A DNA stretch of 48,667 bases, from positions 333,816 to 382,482 of the forward strand of contig NC_049995.1 of NCBI RefSeq assembly GCF_000003815.2, given 5' to 3'. Source of the stretch: Branchiostoma floridae (lineage: Eukaryota > Chordata > Leptocardii > Amphioxiformes > Branchiostomatidae). Positions 1 through 9,765 of this stretch are shown here, one piece after another. Position numbers and translations under genes: made by a program. The notes beneath the pieces are model-generated. The model did no database searches. It was given only the letters and a program-made list of their open reading frames with translations, and was not told the DNA's origin. The stretch's first letter is position 1, and every line of letters begins with the position of its first letter.

Positions 1-500
1 GTATATAATGAGGATTCAGTCTTATTTGAGTCTATTTATTTTTTATGGTTGTAGAACTCCATTCAAACGAATATTAATAAGGCATGGATCCAGATGTTAA
101 TACTGAGAAAACCGTTATCTTGTCGCAATCTGTTTGTCTTTATACTTGCTATGGTTTAAGTGGCTACTGTGGAAAATCAATATCATTCTTGGAGAACGTG
201 ATGTGCAAATGCAGGGAATAAAATAATTTGGTGAAATGAATTACATGTCTTTTCCTGGACCCAGATCAGTCGTAAGCATATACTCTTATCTTTGCTAGAG
301 CCATATTGTAATTAAAATCCCTATGATCATGATTTTATACCCCGACCGTACAAAAGAAAGCCCAGTACTTGATGCAGGAGGCTCATGCTCTTTATTCTGT
401 ATGGAAATGAAAATAGCCACAAATTACTTTCATAAATGATCACAAATTATTTAAAAAAATCCAGTGTTAGCATGTCCTAGATTCTCGTCTAGTCAGTCTC
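1..500. other. unassigned flank, probably inside the Harbinger element
   Basis: No convincing coding sequence, RNA gene or terminal repeat is visible. Because the transposase at 501-1781 runs leftwards and only its 5'-side terminus (2370) is in the window, these bases are probably the 3' side of the same transposon, but that is inference. They do not match the sequence upstream of the related A repeats at 19411 and 34811. Confidence 0.3.
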
Positions 501-1781
501 TTAACCATCAATCATTCGGTTCTGCCATGGCACGGCTCCTACTGGATTGTTGAAATAATGCTTGAGGAGCGCCCGCTGCCTCTTTCCAGCCTTGGTGTCC
601 CTGTTTCTTCCTGTGACATGCTCCACATCTTCAAGCTGAGCAAGTTGTCTCCAGGCTCCTGGCACCACATTGTGCTGGTCATCTTCCTCATCCATCATAC
701 CACTGTGCAGAGAAGGATAACGTATTCTCATCAAGTTGTGCAGGCAGACACAGCTTTCAACGATGTCCTGTACAACGGAAGGCCTTGGTTGTATGGTCGT
801 GAGGAGAACGCGCCATCTCTGGACCAGGATACCGAAGGCATTCTCCACCACGCGTCGGCCCCTGGAGATCCTGTAGTTGAAGATCCGTTCGTCCCTCTGA
901 AGATGTCTGTGGCTATGTGGCTTCATCAAGAAGGTCCTTATCCCAAAGGCATCATCTCCCAGGAGGAAGTATGGCATAGGCTCGCTATCCTGGGGTAAAG
1001 GGAATGGCTCCGGAAATCCTATGCTCCCGTCTTCGAGGCAGTCCTTTAGCTCAGAGTCATTAAAGATCTGAGCATCAGACATACTCCCAGATGAACTGAT
1101 GTCCATCCACAGAAATTTGTAATCGCCATCGACAAGGGTCATGAGGACCAGCGAGAAAAAGCCCTTGTAGTTGTGGTACAAGGAGCCGCTCTTGCCAGGT
1201 TTCCTAATGGCCACATGCTTGCCATCTACAGCTCCCACGGCATGAAGAACATTCCACCTTTCTCTGAAAACCTCCTCAATTGGTGTCCATTCTTCTGGAG
1301 TGGTGGGGCAGGTGATGACCTCATCCTTGTATTCTTCCACAATGGCTTGGCAGACTTCAGGGATGAAGAGGCTGATGGTGTTATGTGCCACGCGGAAGTT
1401 GTACATGAGGCTGGGGTTGTTATCACCTGTAGCTAGGAACCTCACAGTGATGGCTAGCGTCAAGCTTGGAGGTAGCGCCTACCTCATTTTGGTGTCCTGC
1501 TTTTTTATCCTTGGCCCCACTCTTTGCACCAACTCATCGAACATCACAGGCTCCATCCTGAGGTAGTTGAAGAAGGACGATGGGTCTTCTACTCTGAGTT
1601 CCTCCATCAATTTTGAGTGATGACCATACAGCCTCCTTCTCTCCTCTGACAGCCATGGTCGGGTCCAATATCTTCTTGGTCTTCCCCTCTTTCGTCTCCT
1701 TGTCTTCTCGTCATTTTTCTCAAGCAGGTCTTGCTGGAGGATAGCAATCTGAAGCAACGCAACGTGGTCCAGGGGGTCCAT
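501..1781 (-). pseudogene. Harbinger-type DDE transposase with one premature stop
   Basis: One minus-strand frame of 427 codons is interrupted by a single TAG at 1479-1481, about 100 residues from the ATG at 1781. Downstream it reads on for more than 320 residues, beginning ALPPS, which fits the usual Harbinger segment before LAITVRFLATGD. The nuclease domain (DDE_Tnp_4, HARBI1-like) follows in order: GAVDGKHVAIRKP with the first Asp, SGSMSDAQIF, LLGDDAF with the second Asp, and GRRVVENAFGIL with the catalytic Glu. All three acidic residues are present. Length (about 426 residues) is normal for the family. The N-terminal piece is rich in Arg and Lys (KTRRRKRGRPRRY). The enzyme cuts and pastes the element at TWA targets. 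As sequenced it should not give full-length protein unless the stop is read through or is an assembly error. Confidence 0.88.
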
Positions 1782-1849
1782 ACTTTATGGTGGTTGGGAT
1801 GAAACTGAGGAACATGCTAGATTCACCCACATTTTATACCCTATCAGGT

Positions 1850-2370
1850 ACCATTCCGGTGGCATTCGTGATGCACTCGTCTAGCAATAACTGCATTCGA
1901 AGTTCATTTTAAGACATCCAATTGCATTTGGGTTACATTCCTGAACGTTCGGAACATAATTCGAAGCTTTCCGGGAGGATTCTGACTGCATTCGAAATAA
2001 ATTCGTACAACACTCGAGGAACCTTCCTACCAGATTTCAGGCCATATTCGGCCATCAATCGAACGGCACTCGTACAGCATTCGAAGTGCATTCTAAATAC
2101 TCTTATTGCATTCCAACTGCATTCTAAATATTCGTATTATGTTCCAACTATATTCGAACTGAATTCGAGAGTTCATACAACAAGAATGAGCAAGAATGAT
2201 TCAAGTTGGGTTCGAAGCGCATTCTATTTATTCCAACTACATTCTGATAAGGCTGCAAGAATGTAGGTCCATTTCGAATTCCCACTCGAATGCGGCAAGA
2301 ATTTTGCAAAGTCTTCATTCGGCCTGGTTCGGCTTGATTCGTGCTAATTCGATTTCCGTGTGAAGGCCCT
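1850..2370. repeat. subterminal CATTCNAA-type repeats of the Harbinger element
   Basis: Dozens of copies of ATTCG, ATTCC or ATTCT (many as CATTCGAA or CATTCTAA) follow each other with spacings often near 10-11 bp or multiples. The array ends at the terminal repeat. Subterminal motif arrays of this sort are known as transposase or Myb-like-protein binding regions in Harbinger elements. That role here is inferred. Confidence 0.6.
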
Positions 2371-2660
2371 TTAAGTCTCAACATAAAAGCTTAACCACAA
2401 AACACCCGATCACGAGTGTGGTCCGATTCAGCGTTTGGCCCAAGGCGTAAATTTTGAATCGCCACTGAAACATTTTAGATCTGCTACAAAATTCCTTTCG
2501 TGACTTGGTCAGCGAATTTCTCCTACACGATCTCCTACGCTTTTTATTACTAATTTGACACAACATTGTAAAATTAAAAAAGGGAAAGCGGTGTTGAGTC
2601 CGACTGGGTGGGTCTAAATGGACCCACGCATAACGTGCAGGTTTTTTTTAAAAGCTTTGA
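2371..2660. repeat. repeat A, copy 1 of 3
   Basis: Starts TTAAGTCT..ACATAAAAGC, passes through CCCAAGGCGTAAATTTTG and ends near GTCTAAATGGACCCACGC followed by a T-run. Near-identical copies start at 19411 and 34811. The three copies bracket the two large B blocks, giving the order A-B-A-B-A. Here the left neighbour is the Harbinger element instead of the B-block end seen at the other copies. No coding function is seen. Confidence 0.85.
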
Positions 2661-2730
2661 GATTCATCATTTTATCAGTTTAGGACCCTGGTAATACAAT
2701 ATAATGCCCAGAGCATTTAATCTTAAGCTG

Positions 2731-2905
2731 AATAACGTACACTATAGAATTCAATATATGCCACAGACCTATTATAGGCCCAGTTAAGACCGGTTATGAA
2801 ATACAAGTTACTCTTTAATCTTGTTTAGAATTCAAAGATATAACAAAACAAGGAATTAAAATCTTGTTACATATAGAGAAGATTCACTAACAGACAACAT
2901 AAAGA
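2731..2905. repeat. segment present in inverted orientation in the second unit
   Basis: The two ends of this segment (2731-2785 and 2834-2905) match the reverse complement of 20733-20857 almost base for base. The 48 bp between them are absent from the second unit. Flanking sequence (ATAAATTGAGGACTAAAC) is collinear again on the right. Confidence 0.8.
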
Positions 2906-3228
2906 CATCTAGCTCATAATATAAATTGAGGACTAAACTTTAACTTGGTCGCGTTAAGTGTGAGATATAGCAGGATAACAGTTCCATGTCCAACTTTACA
3001 GGTTTTTCGTCTCGCACGTGTATGGATATTTCGAGTTTATCTCTCTTTTATACATACAGACAACTTTTAACAAACTCTCTGATTCCCTACAGAGAATATA
3101 AGGCATAATTTATATTTTTTTCTAAAAGAAATGTAGTTCTCTGCCTTTCGTACTCTACTACAAATTCGCGTCCAAGTTACACTCAATGCACTAATTTCCT
3201 GATTGCAGGGAAATCTTTGACATAATTT

Positions 3229-3880
3229 GACATTTTGTGGCCTTTGACACATCGCGAGCGTTAATCTTAAAACATGTTTTGTTTTTTTCTGGTCCAAGGT
3301 ACGCAGTAAGGAAAACGACCCGGTAGCTCGCTTTGCTGTGGAAACTTGTGAATAATTCACAATCGATCCCAACTAGAACATGTTTTTGGTTCGAATTACT
3401 TTATATCGCTAATGCTGGTTGTCGTTAAGGTGTAGTGTGCTACTGCATATGTCTGCTAACAGCTGGCGTTTGCACTCGGGTCATATGCATGTTGTGTAAT
3501 ACTAACGTTACATATTAAATGCCAATATGATAATTCGACATTTTGCGGCCAATGACACAACGCGAGCGTTAATCTCAATCATGTTTTGTTTCTACAAGTA
3601 AGAAGAGTTTTTTTTTTTTCTGATGCAAGGTACGTAGTAAGGAAAACGACTTGGTAGCTCGCTTTACTGTGGAAACTTGTGAATAATTCACAATTGATCT
3701 CAACTAGAACATGTTTTTGGTTCGAATTACTTTATATCGCTAATGCTGGTTGTCGTTAAGGTGTAGTCTGCTACTGTATATGTCTGCTTACAGCTTGCGT
3801 TTGCACTCGGGTCATATGCATGTTGTGTAGTACTAACGTTACATATAAAATGCCAATTGAAAAGTACTGCGCATGAGAAC
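3229..3880. repeat. tandem pair of ~308 bp repeats (first unit)
   Basis: GACATTTTG[T/C]GGCC followed by about 300 shared bases begins at 3229 and again at 3537. Each copy contains the near palindrome TTGTGAATAATTCACAA and the phrase CGCTAATGCTGGTTG. The same pair with a 307 bp period lies at 21158 and 21465. No gene is evident; open frames here are not conserved between copies. Confidence 0.85.
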
Positions 3881-3929
3881 GACGGATCTTGTCTAAATTG
3901 CAATCTCCGTTGGATTATGTAACTTTCTT

Positions 3930-5498
3930 TTACAGTTTTTGGGTCATTCTCCGTGGTTTGCTGATATTTAATATATTGAAAAGCCGACTGGATGTGAGAT
4001 ATTGAAAAGCTGGGAGAGAGGCATGGGAATCGTCAATGGTTGATTGAGATGTAAAATATTTATTTAAAATTGTTGCCTTTTCGTGCTCGTCGAAAATATA
4101 GGAAATACCCTCTTTGAGAGGGGGGATGGAAGAAGTAACTTTAGGTCTATAAAAATACTTGACGACATGCCACCATTTTTTACTAGAAGTAGATGGGTCA
4201 TTGAGCAAATGTATAAGGCGTTCGTAGTAGTTGGATTTGTTTTGTGAAATGAGATTGGTGAGCCTGTTGCGTACCTTTCGGTATGCAGCCCAATTTGCAT
4301 TTGTGTTAAGACGCCGAGCCTGTTTGTGAAATTTATCCCGTGAACGCATGAGTTTGCGAACTTCAGAAGTAATCCAGGGTTTGTCTTTGGGTCTGATTAA
4401 TATTTTTTTGCTGGGGACGCACTGATGTTTAGCCTCTAGGATAAGCTCAGATAATTTTGTCGCGGCTGAGTCGACTGAATCACAGAGAAAGATATCATTC
4501 CACTTGGAGGAAGAGCAAAAAGTCGCGAGCTTGCTTTGGTTTATTTGTGAGAAGTCCCAGACGGTCCGATCATAAGGTTTTGGTATGTGAACAGACAGGG
4601 ACATAGAACAAATAGTCGGGCAGTGGTGACAACCTGACAGAGGGGCTTGAACTGATATGGAATCTACGTAGTTTGTGGCATCGGTAAAAATTAGGTCAAG
4701 AAGAGAAGGATTTTGAGACAAATCGCAGGTTGGTTGATTAACAATTTGGGCGAGATTCAAAAACTGTGTCGACTGATACAGTTTGTTGCCAACAGACGAG
4801 GTAGAGTCCCGGTGCCACCACTGATCATGTTTTGCATTAAAATCGCCCAGAATGACGATTGCGTCAGGATGGGACATCTTGGCCACCTGGACTGAGTCAG
4901 TGAGGGAATTTATGAATTCATCAACAGTAGACGCATCTTGATTGGGTGGCCTATAATAGACGGATAACAAGATTTTGAAAGATTTGAGTTTCAGTTCGAC
5001 CCAGATAGCTTCAAAAAGTTGAGACTCGAGATCAGTGCGCCTTATGAAGGCGATGTTTGTTGATATGTATAAGAGCACCCCACCACCGTGTCTGTTTCGA
5101 TCACGTCTTGTGGGTGGTTGAAAGCCCTGGATTGCAAGGTTGTCGAGAGAAATCTCACTACTTAACCAGGTCTCGGTGATAGCAATAATATCAAGTTTGA
5201 AATTTTGGGATAAAAAGGATAACTAATCCAGCTTAGTTCCAGCGGATATACTGTTAACGTTAGCGTGTAGTATGTTGAGGTACTTGGATGTTCCGGGATA
5301 CTTAGCGGGCCCAGGGTTGGGATGCACATCGTAACATAAACTGATCAATAGCAAAATCAAGAGGAAATAAAATATAAACGAAATTATGCAAGAACAACAT
5401 TTAAGCTTAAACAGTCTGCGCAGAGTCCCAATGATGCCGTATTTTGTGATGTAGAACAAACCTATAGCTGCCCTATACAGATCAAGGTCAACAGGCAT
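3930..5498 (-). pseudogene. CR1-like retroposon ORF: hydrophobic leader, 2A-like motif, AP endonuclease
   Basis: One minus-strand frame runs from 5498 to 3930 with a single internal TAG at 5223-5225. In order it shows a hydrophobic leader (residues about 35-55), then YDVHPNPGP, which matches the 2A-like ribosome-skipping core NPGP, then an apurinic-type endonuclease: LHANVNSIS, AITETWL, GGGVLLYIS, YYRPPN, ILGDFNAKH and LLDLIFTDA. The last catalytic block, usually SDH, reads CHHCPTI, so its Asp is lost. After LNKYFTSQSTIDD the frame runs into flanking DNA and stops at 3930, just before where the reverse transcriptase should begin. Leader, motif order and linker WW-rich region fit CR1/L2-group elements. 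It is a dead fragment. Confidence 0.82.
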
Positions 5499-5690
5499 TA
5501 GCCCTCGGGTCCTCCCGGCAAACGGATCTCAGGACGTAAATCATGGGGGGAAAGGGTGGACATGCGCTTCAAATAATTCATGATCAACATAACAATAAAT
5601 AAAACATTGAACATAATATCTAACATAAGCAAGCTGTCGCGAAATGGCATTTCATTTATTCCCGACAGACAAACTTGAAATGATAGCGGA
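3981..5690 (-). mobile_element. CR1-type non-LTR retroposon fragment lacking the reverse transcriptase
   Basis: The sequence is collinear with the second unit up to AATATATTGAAAAG (about 3980). It then changes to retroposon sequence and rejoins the LRR-Ig gene at about 5690. In the second unit the corresponding interval (21905-24590) holds the LRR-Ig 3' end and other repeats instead. The element therefore replaced about 2.7 kb rather than simply inserting. It keeps the 5' part (leader and endonuclease) and lacks the 3' part. This is the opposite of ordinary 5' truncation and suggests a later deletion or recombination. ATATTGAAAAG occurs on both sides of the left junction. Confidence 0.75.
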
Positions 5691-7725
5691 GCGGATGAGC
5701 TGTTGACACTGGATGTGGAGCATTAGAAGAGGGCGAAACAAATGGTAGGGTGTTACCGATTGGTGGGGCTTTAGACACTGGGAAATAAGTATTAAAAGTG
5801 GGCAAAACAGACGCGTTGGTTTGGGCATCTACCAACACTGTGGCCGACGCCGAGCCGGCAGGATTTGATGCAATGCACGTGTACAGACCGACATCTGCTG
5901 CACTGACGTTAGTTATGGTGATGGTACCATTCACTCCCACAATCACTCTTCCACTAGTTACATTCAGTCCAGATGGGAGAGTGATAATGATATTTGGAGG
6001 AAGTATACCTGAAGCTTCACAGACCAAATATGCCCCCCCCCCTTGTACTTCTGTGTTATAGTTAATCTTAAACCACACAATCGTTGGTTTTCGTAACGTC
6101 GTACTATCATCCTGTATGGTGGGTGTTGGAGTTGTGACTTCAGATATCTCCGTTGTACCAGTGGATACGCCTGGCATAACCGATGTTGGGGTCTCTACCT
6201 CAACATACAGTTTGTCAGATGCAGAGCCACCTGCGTTGGTAGCAATACAGATGTACTGACCAGCATCTACTGCAGTAACATCTGATTTGGTCATGGTAAC
6301 AATAATGTTTCTCCCTCCTGATTTAACAGTAGGCGTAGGAGTGAGCCCAGATGGAATAACGATTTTGATATCTGGTTTAGGTAAACCTGAAGCTTCACAG
6401 ATTAAATGGAGAGTTTCTCCCTGCACCACTGCGCCGATTTTTTTGTTTTCAAATCTCACAATCTTTGGTTTTTCAGGTACAACATCAACATACAGTTTGC
6501 TAGATGTAGAACCACATGCGTTGGTTGCAATACAGATGTACTGACCAGCATCTGCCGCAGTAACACCTGATTTAGTCACGGTAATAATGTTTCTCCCTCC
6601 TGGCTTAATAGTAAATGTAGGATCAGGAGTATGCACAGATGGAAGGGTGATTGTGATATCTGGTTCAGGTAAGCCTGAAGCTTCACAGACCAAATGGACG
6701 GTTTCTCCATGCAAAAGAGGGGCGCCTTTCTTGTTTTCAAATCTCTCAATCTTTGGTTTTTCACAGATTAGATTTTTAGGAATATCATCAAGATTTTTTC
6801 CTCGGTGGTTACTAGGTTGTTGACAGGTGATTTGGGACTTGAATACTATTGGGGCAGGGTAAGAAGGATGTGACTCAGTTAATGTTTTCTTGATTTCTGC
6901 CATTTTGCAGTCACAGTTCCAGGGGTTTTGCGACAGTCCAACTTCGCGAAGGTTTGGGACATTTGAAAATGCACCTGGGTGAATGGTTGTTAGGAGGTTG
7001 TCTTGAAGCCGTATAATTTCGACTTTCGGTAGGTTAGAGAATGCCCCAAGTTGAACTGCACGTATTTGATTAGAGATCAGCCACAAAGACCTAAGTTCCG
7101 GTAGATCTATAAACCTGCTGGACTTGATGTAATGTAGTCGGTTTTTGTTTAGCATAAGCTTTCGGAGATTTGGTACATTTGTGAATGTACATGGTAGGAT
7201 ATCGGTCACCATGTTAGAAGATAAATACAAACCCGAGAGGTTCGGTAGATTTGAGAATGCTTCGTGGGCTAATGTTTCTTTAGTTATCTTGTTGTTTTCA
7301 AGGTTAATGCTTTGGAGTGTTAGACCCCGAAATGTACCAGGCCGAATGTTTGGTATCATATTATGTGAAAGATCCAAATATTTGAGCTGAGCCAGACCTG
7401 AGAATGTCTGCTCCGCGAGAGAGGAAATCTGATTGTGTTGTAAATGCAAAAATTTTAGATACGTATACTTTGAGAAGTCAAACTGAGTCAAACTTGTGAT
7501 AAAATTGTTGTGCAAAAGTAACTCTATGACTGTCGTAGGCAGATTCTGAGGGACAACAAGAAGTCCTCTCTCGTTACATCTACAGTCATGTAAGGCACAG
7601 TTTTCATCGCAGAGATCTGTCAGAACTTCAGGAGGTCTCTCCGGCTCCGGAAGGATAAACCAAGAGTACCTTCCATCAAAAACCAGGAGTAGAAGAACAA
7701 GTGTCTTCATCTTGTTTGCCATCAT
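5656..7725 (-). CDS. LRR-Ig protein, copy 1, truncated before the membrane segment
   Basis: A 689-residue intronless frame. It has a signal peptide (residues 1-21), an N-terminal LRR cap with Cys39, 43, 48 and 50, eight leucine-rich repeats (about 66-257), a C-terminal cap (NPWNCDC at 267 to Cys321), and three I-set Ig domains (about 324-416, 419-510, 545-633) each with a C..DAGQYIC or DVGLYTC pair. A Thr/Ser/Pro stalk follows. The second Met is the one shared with the paralogue at 26611. The frame ends in 12 foreign residues (after STAHP) read from the retroposon junction. The transmembrane segment and ~330-residue tail of the paralogue are missing, so any product would be secreted. A C-run (about 6040) turns HGETPY into QGGGAY in Ig3. 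Family: amphioxus LRRIG-type receptors. It could be a pseudogene; the ectodomain frame is intact. Confidence 0.85.
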   Translation of the reverse strand: MMANKMKTLVLLLLVFDGRYSWFILPEPERPPEVLTDLCDENCALHDCRCNERGLLVVPQNLPTTVIELLLHNNFITSLTQFDFSKYTYLKFLHLQHNQISSLAEQTFSGLAQLKYLDLSHNMIPNIRPGTFRGLTLQSINLENNKITKETLAHEAFSNLPNLSGLYLSSNMVTDILPCTFTNVPNLRKLMLNKNRLHYIKSSRFIDLPELRSLWLISNQIRAVQLGAFSNLPKVEIIRLQDNLLTTIHPGAFSNVPNLREVGLSQNPWNCDCKMAEIKKTLTESHPSYPAPIVFKSQITCQQPSNHRGKNLDDIPKNLICEKPKIERFENKKGAPLLHGETVHLVCEASGLPEPDITITLPSVHTPDPTFTIKPGGRNIITVTKSGVTAADAGQYICIATNACGSTSSKLYVDVVPEKPKIVRFENKKIGAVVQGETLHLICEASGLPKPDIKIVIPSGLTPTPTVKSGGRNIIVTMTKSDVTAVDAGQYICIATNAGGSASDKLYVEVETPTSVMPGVSTGTTEISEVTTPTPTIQDDSTTLRKPTIVWFKINYNTEVQGGGAYLVCEASGILPPNIIITLPSGLNVTSGRVIVGVNGTITITNVSAADVGLYTCIASNPAGSASATVLVDAQTNASVLPTFNTYFPVSKAPPIGNTLPFVSPSSNAPHPVSTAHPLRYHFKFVCRE

Positions 7726-8300
7726 CTATACATCAAGAGGAGTTAAATTGTTTAGTTCAGTCACGTGACATTGTCAAAGTTTTCAGGGCTCTAAGCGACT
7801 AAGATAAGACCAGTAGCTTTGCAATCCTGGATACTAAAAGGTTTTACATTCAAAGTCTAAAAATAACACCTTAACATAATTTACTTTAGTATTCTGATAA
7901 CTATTAACAATTTAACTGTAAGTATAATTATAAATATCGCTAAGGTGACGCAGTTGCTTCAAATGCAGCAAGTTATAGCCATAAAAATTATCAAGCACCT
8001 CCTAGGCAAAAACTTTTAGAAAGCATCATTATCATTGTGGCATACGAGTGGCATACCACAGCGCATTGAAACGGCTCTTTTCGGTCGGCAGGCATACAAC
8101 CACAAGTTGTTTGTTTGTAAACAATTGGACCGTTGGATATTTAACGCATTGTGCCGCAAGGTCACCCATGCATTTGTTACACGCTTGCTGTCGTCTGACA
8201 ATGACATAATCCGATTGCTTGTACACTCGGACGGCTTTCGCCATAGCACCTTCTGGCGACACTATGTAAATAACAGTTAACTATTTGAAGGTGTAGTTTT
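7726..8300. promoter_or_regulatory. shared upstream region of the LRR-Ig gene, copy 1
   Basis: This stretch is conserved with 26612-27180 in the second unit. On the minus strand a TATTTATA-type sequence lies near 7930-7940, about 200 bp before the start codon, and could serve as a TATA element. No other gene is supported here. Open frames at 8016-8280 shift between the two copies. Confidence 0.35.
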
Positions 8301-8375
8301 TTTAAAATCTTTATACTGTGTCTGCTTTTATGGGCCATTGGCCAGATCAAATAAATAAATAAATGAATAATAAAA
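8300..8375 (+). repeat. retroposon-like 3' end with AAAT tail
   Basis: TGGGCCATTGGCCAGATC followed by AAATAAATAAATAAATG has the short GGCC hairpin plus short tandem tail seen at the 3' ends of CR1-like elements. The counterpart in the second unit is 27196-27252, with a slightly different hairpin. How far the element extends to the left is unclear. Confidence 0.45.
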
Positions 8376-8431
8376 AGGTAAAATAAGCCCAGTGATCACA
8401 TAAATCTAAGTATTTTTTGGGAGGTCATTAC

Positions 8432-9045
8432 GTCCCAACGTTTATTTAAAATAAATTCAAGATTGTCAACCAAAATGGCGGTTTCCAAATTATGACATCA
8501 TTTCCTGCATGCTGCCATTTGAACGTCGATGCGGTTGCCATGGACAACAGGAGTCTTCTCAGACTTTATATCAAGAAGAGACTTATTTTTGTTAACTTTA
8601 AAGGTGCATGTGTTCCCTTTCTGTAACAAATTACGTATTTGGCCATTGAAAAAAACTGTAATAGAAAAACTCGCTCAATTCTAGTGGCTGTAAAAGATGA
8701 ACCATTGAGAGTTCAAACATAAAATTTGACATGTATAATCTGTAGAGAAATTTGTTATTATACTGGTGAAACTTCAGCTTCCTAGAATAGTTTTAAAATG
8801 GTCGGATCTAGAGGAACTTATATCCTGACAAGCTTCTAAAGGTGTGGTCATCTTTAAATTCAGTTGCTCATAAAAATCTTCACCACAATTTGCGATATCT
8901 CAATTTGCGATGTCTAAAAACATTAAGTAGTACTTTACTACCTGCAAATTTATGGTCTTGCATCGAGCCGTTCTAAAATTACAAGAGGGGAGTCTAAATG
9001 GGTTCCTCTCCAGTACTCGCCTAAAAAAGCCCGGTCTAGATAGGG
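8432..9045. mobile_element. piggyBac-like MITE, left end deleted
   Basis: Right terminal repeat CGGTCTAGATAGGG followed by TTAT ends at 9045. It is collinear with the complete element 27316-27964. The left terminal repeat, present there as TTAACCCTATCTAGACCG, has been removed here by a deletion of about 38 bp joining GTCATTAC to GTCCCAA. Confidence 0.7.
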
Positions 9046-9516
9046 TTATGATGACTACATGAAGTGATTCAATTTTGGGATCATGAGAATTTGCTTAAAT
9101 TTCATTAAAAAGGCCAAATCACTATTGAAAAACGTACGAATCCAATCAAAATGCAGTTTACTTATGCGAACCAGTCAATAGTCACATGATTAAAATCGGC
9201 ATTCAAAATGGTGGCGCTCACTCAGAGCTAATTTGTTGACGGGAGAAGACGGATTGTGCGCCGACAATTATAGTAGAAAGAAAGGTCTTCAAACAAGTAA
9301 TATGCAAAACAACATACTTGAGAGGGACTTAAAATCATAAAAAGAAATTCGGTTGTTCTAAGATTTGGTAAGGAACTCAATTCTTCAGCGACAAGAAAAT
9401 GATGCCGCCAATTTATAGCAAGGTGCACGATATTTCATAGGCTGCAGTTGCAATTTCATACGTTTGACGTGCAAACGGGACTGTATTTCCTTCTTTTTTC
9501 CGAAGTGCTACGCCCT
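9046..9516. other. intergenic, duplicated, no gene seen
   Basis: Collinear with 27965-28431 of the second unit with small indels. No coding or RNA signal was found. Confidence 0.5.
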
Positions 9517-9765
9517 TAAGGTGCACTCTCACTGCACTTGCGCCAAGCTTGCGTCACTGCAGTGTTCGAAAGATACTCAACGAATTTCCGAGACAGAGAA
9601 CGAATTTTCTGATATTGTTGTGTATTTTGTCGTCTTTTAAGACATACTTTTACGTATTACGCAATATCTAAATTATAAAATATCGAAGAAAACAACAAAA
9701 CAATGACGCAATGAACGAACCCCGCAGTGACGCAAGCTTGACGCAGGTGTAGGGAGAGTGACCTT
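9517..9765. mobile_element. foldback MITE, ~250 bp, first unit
   Basis: The left arm AAGGTGCACTCTCACTGCAC then GCGTCACTGC is the imperfect reverse complement of the right arm GCAGTGACGCAAGC..GAGAGTGACCTT. The same family is at 28432-28682 and, more diverged, at 38718-39162 (core CACTGCACTTGGGGCACC). No coding capacity. Confidence 0.75.

Larger units (their letters stand above)
501..2370 (-). mobile_element. PIF/Harbinger DNA transposon, 5' part
   Basis: The element holds a transposase reading frame on the minus strand and ends on the right at 2370 with the terminal sequence AGGGCCTTCACACGG (read on the minus strand). Directly outside lies TTA (2371-2373), the target triplet expected of PIF/Harbinger elements. 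The outside sequence TTAAGTCT..ACATAAAAGC continues as repeat A. Repeat A copies at 19411 and 34811 keep the same join without the transposon (..TATCTTTAAGTCTTG), so they act as empty sites and fix this boundary. The left terminus is not seen and probably lies beyond position 1. The companion Myb-like gene typical of the superfamily is not in the window. Confidence 0.8.

Noticed and set aside
558-1436. Plus-strand frames over the transposase
   Set aside because: Antisense shadows of the Harbinger frame.
3229-3880. Idea that the 308 bp tandem pair are LTRs
   Set aside because: They abut without an internal coding region and lack TG..CA ends and target copies.
8016-8280. Overlapping frames on both strands upstream of LRR-Ig copy 1
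   Set aside because: Frames shift relative to the counterpart at 26903-27164, so the reading is not conserved.
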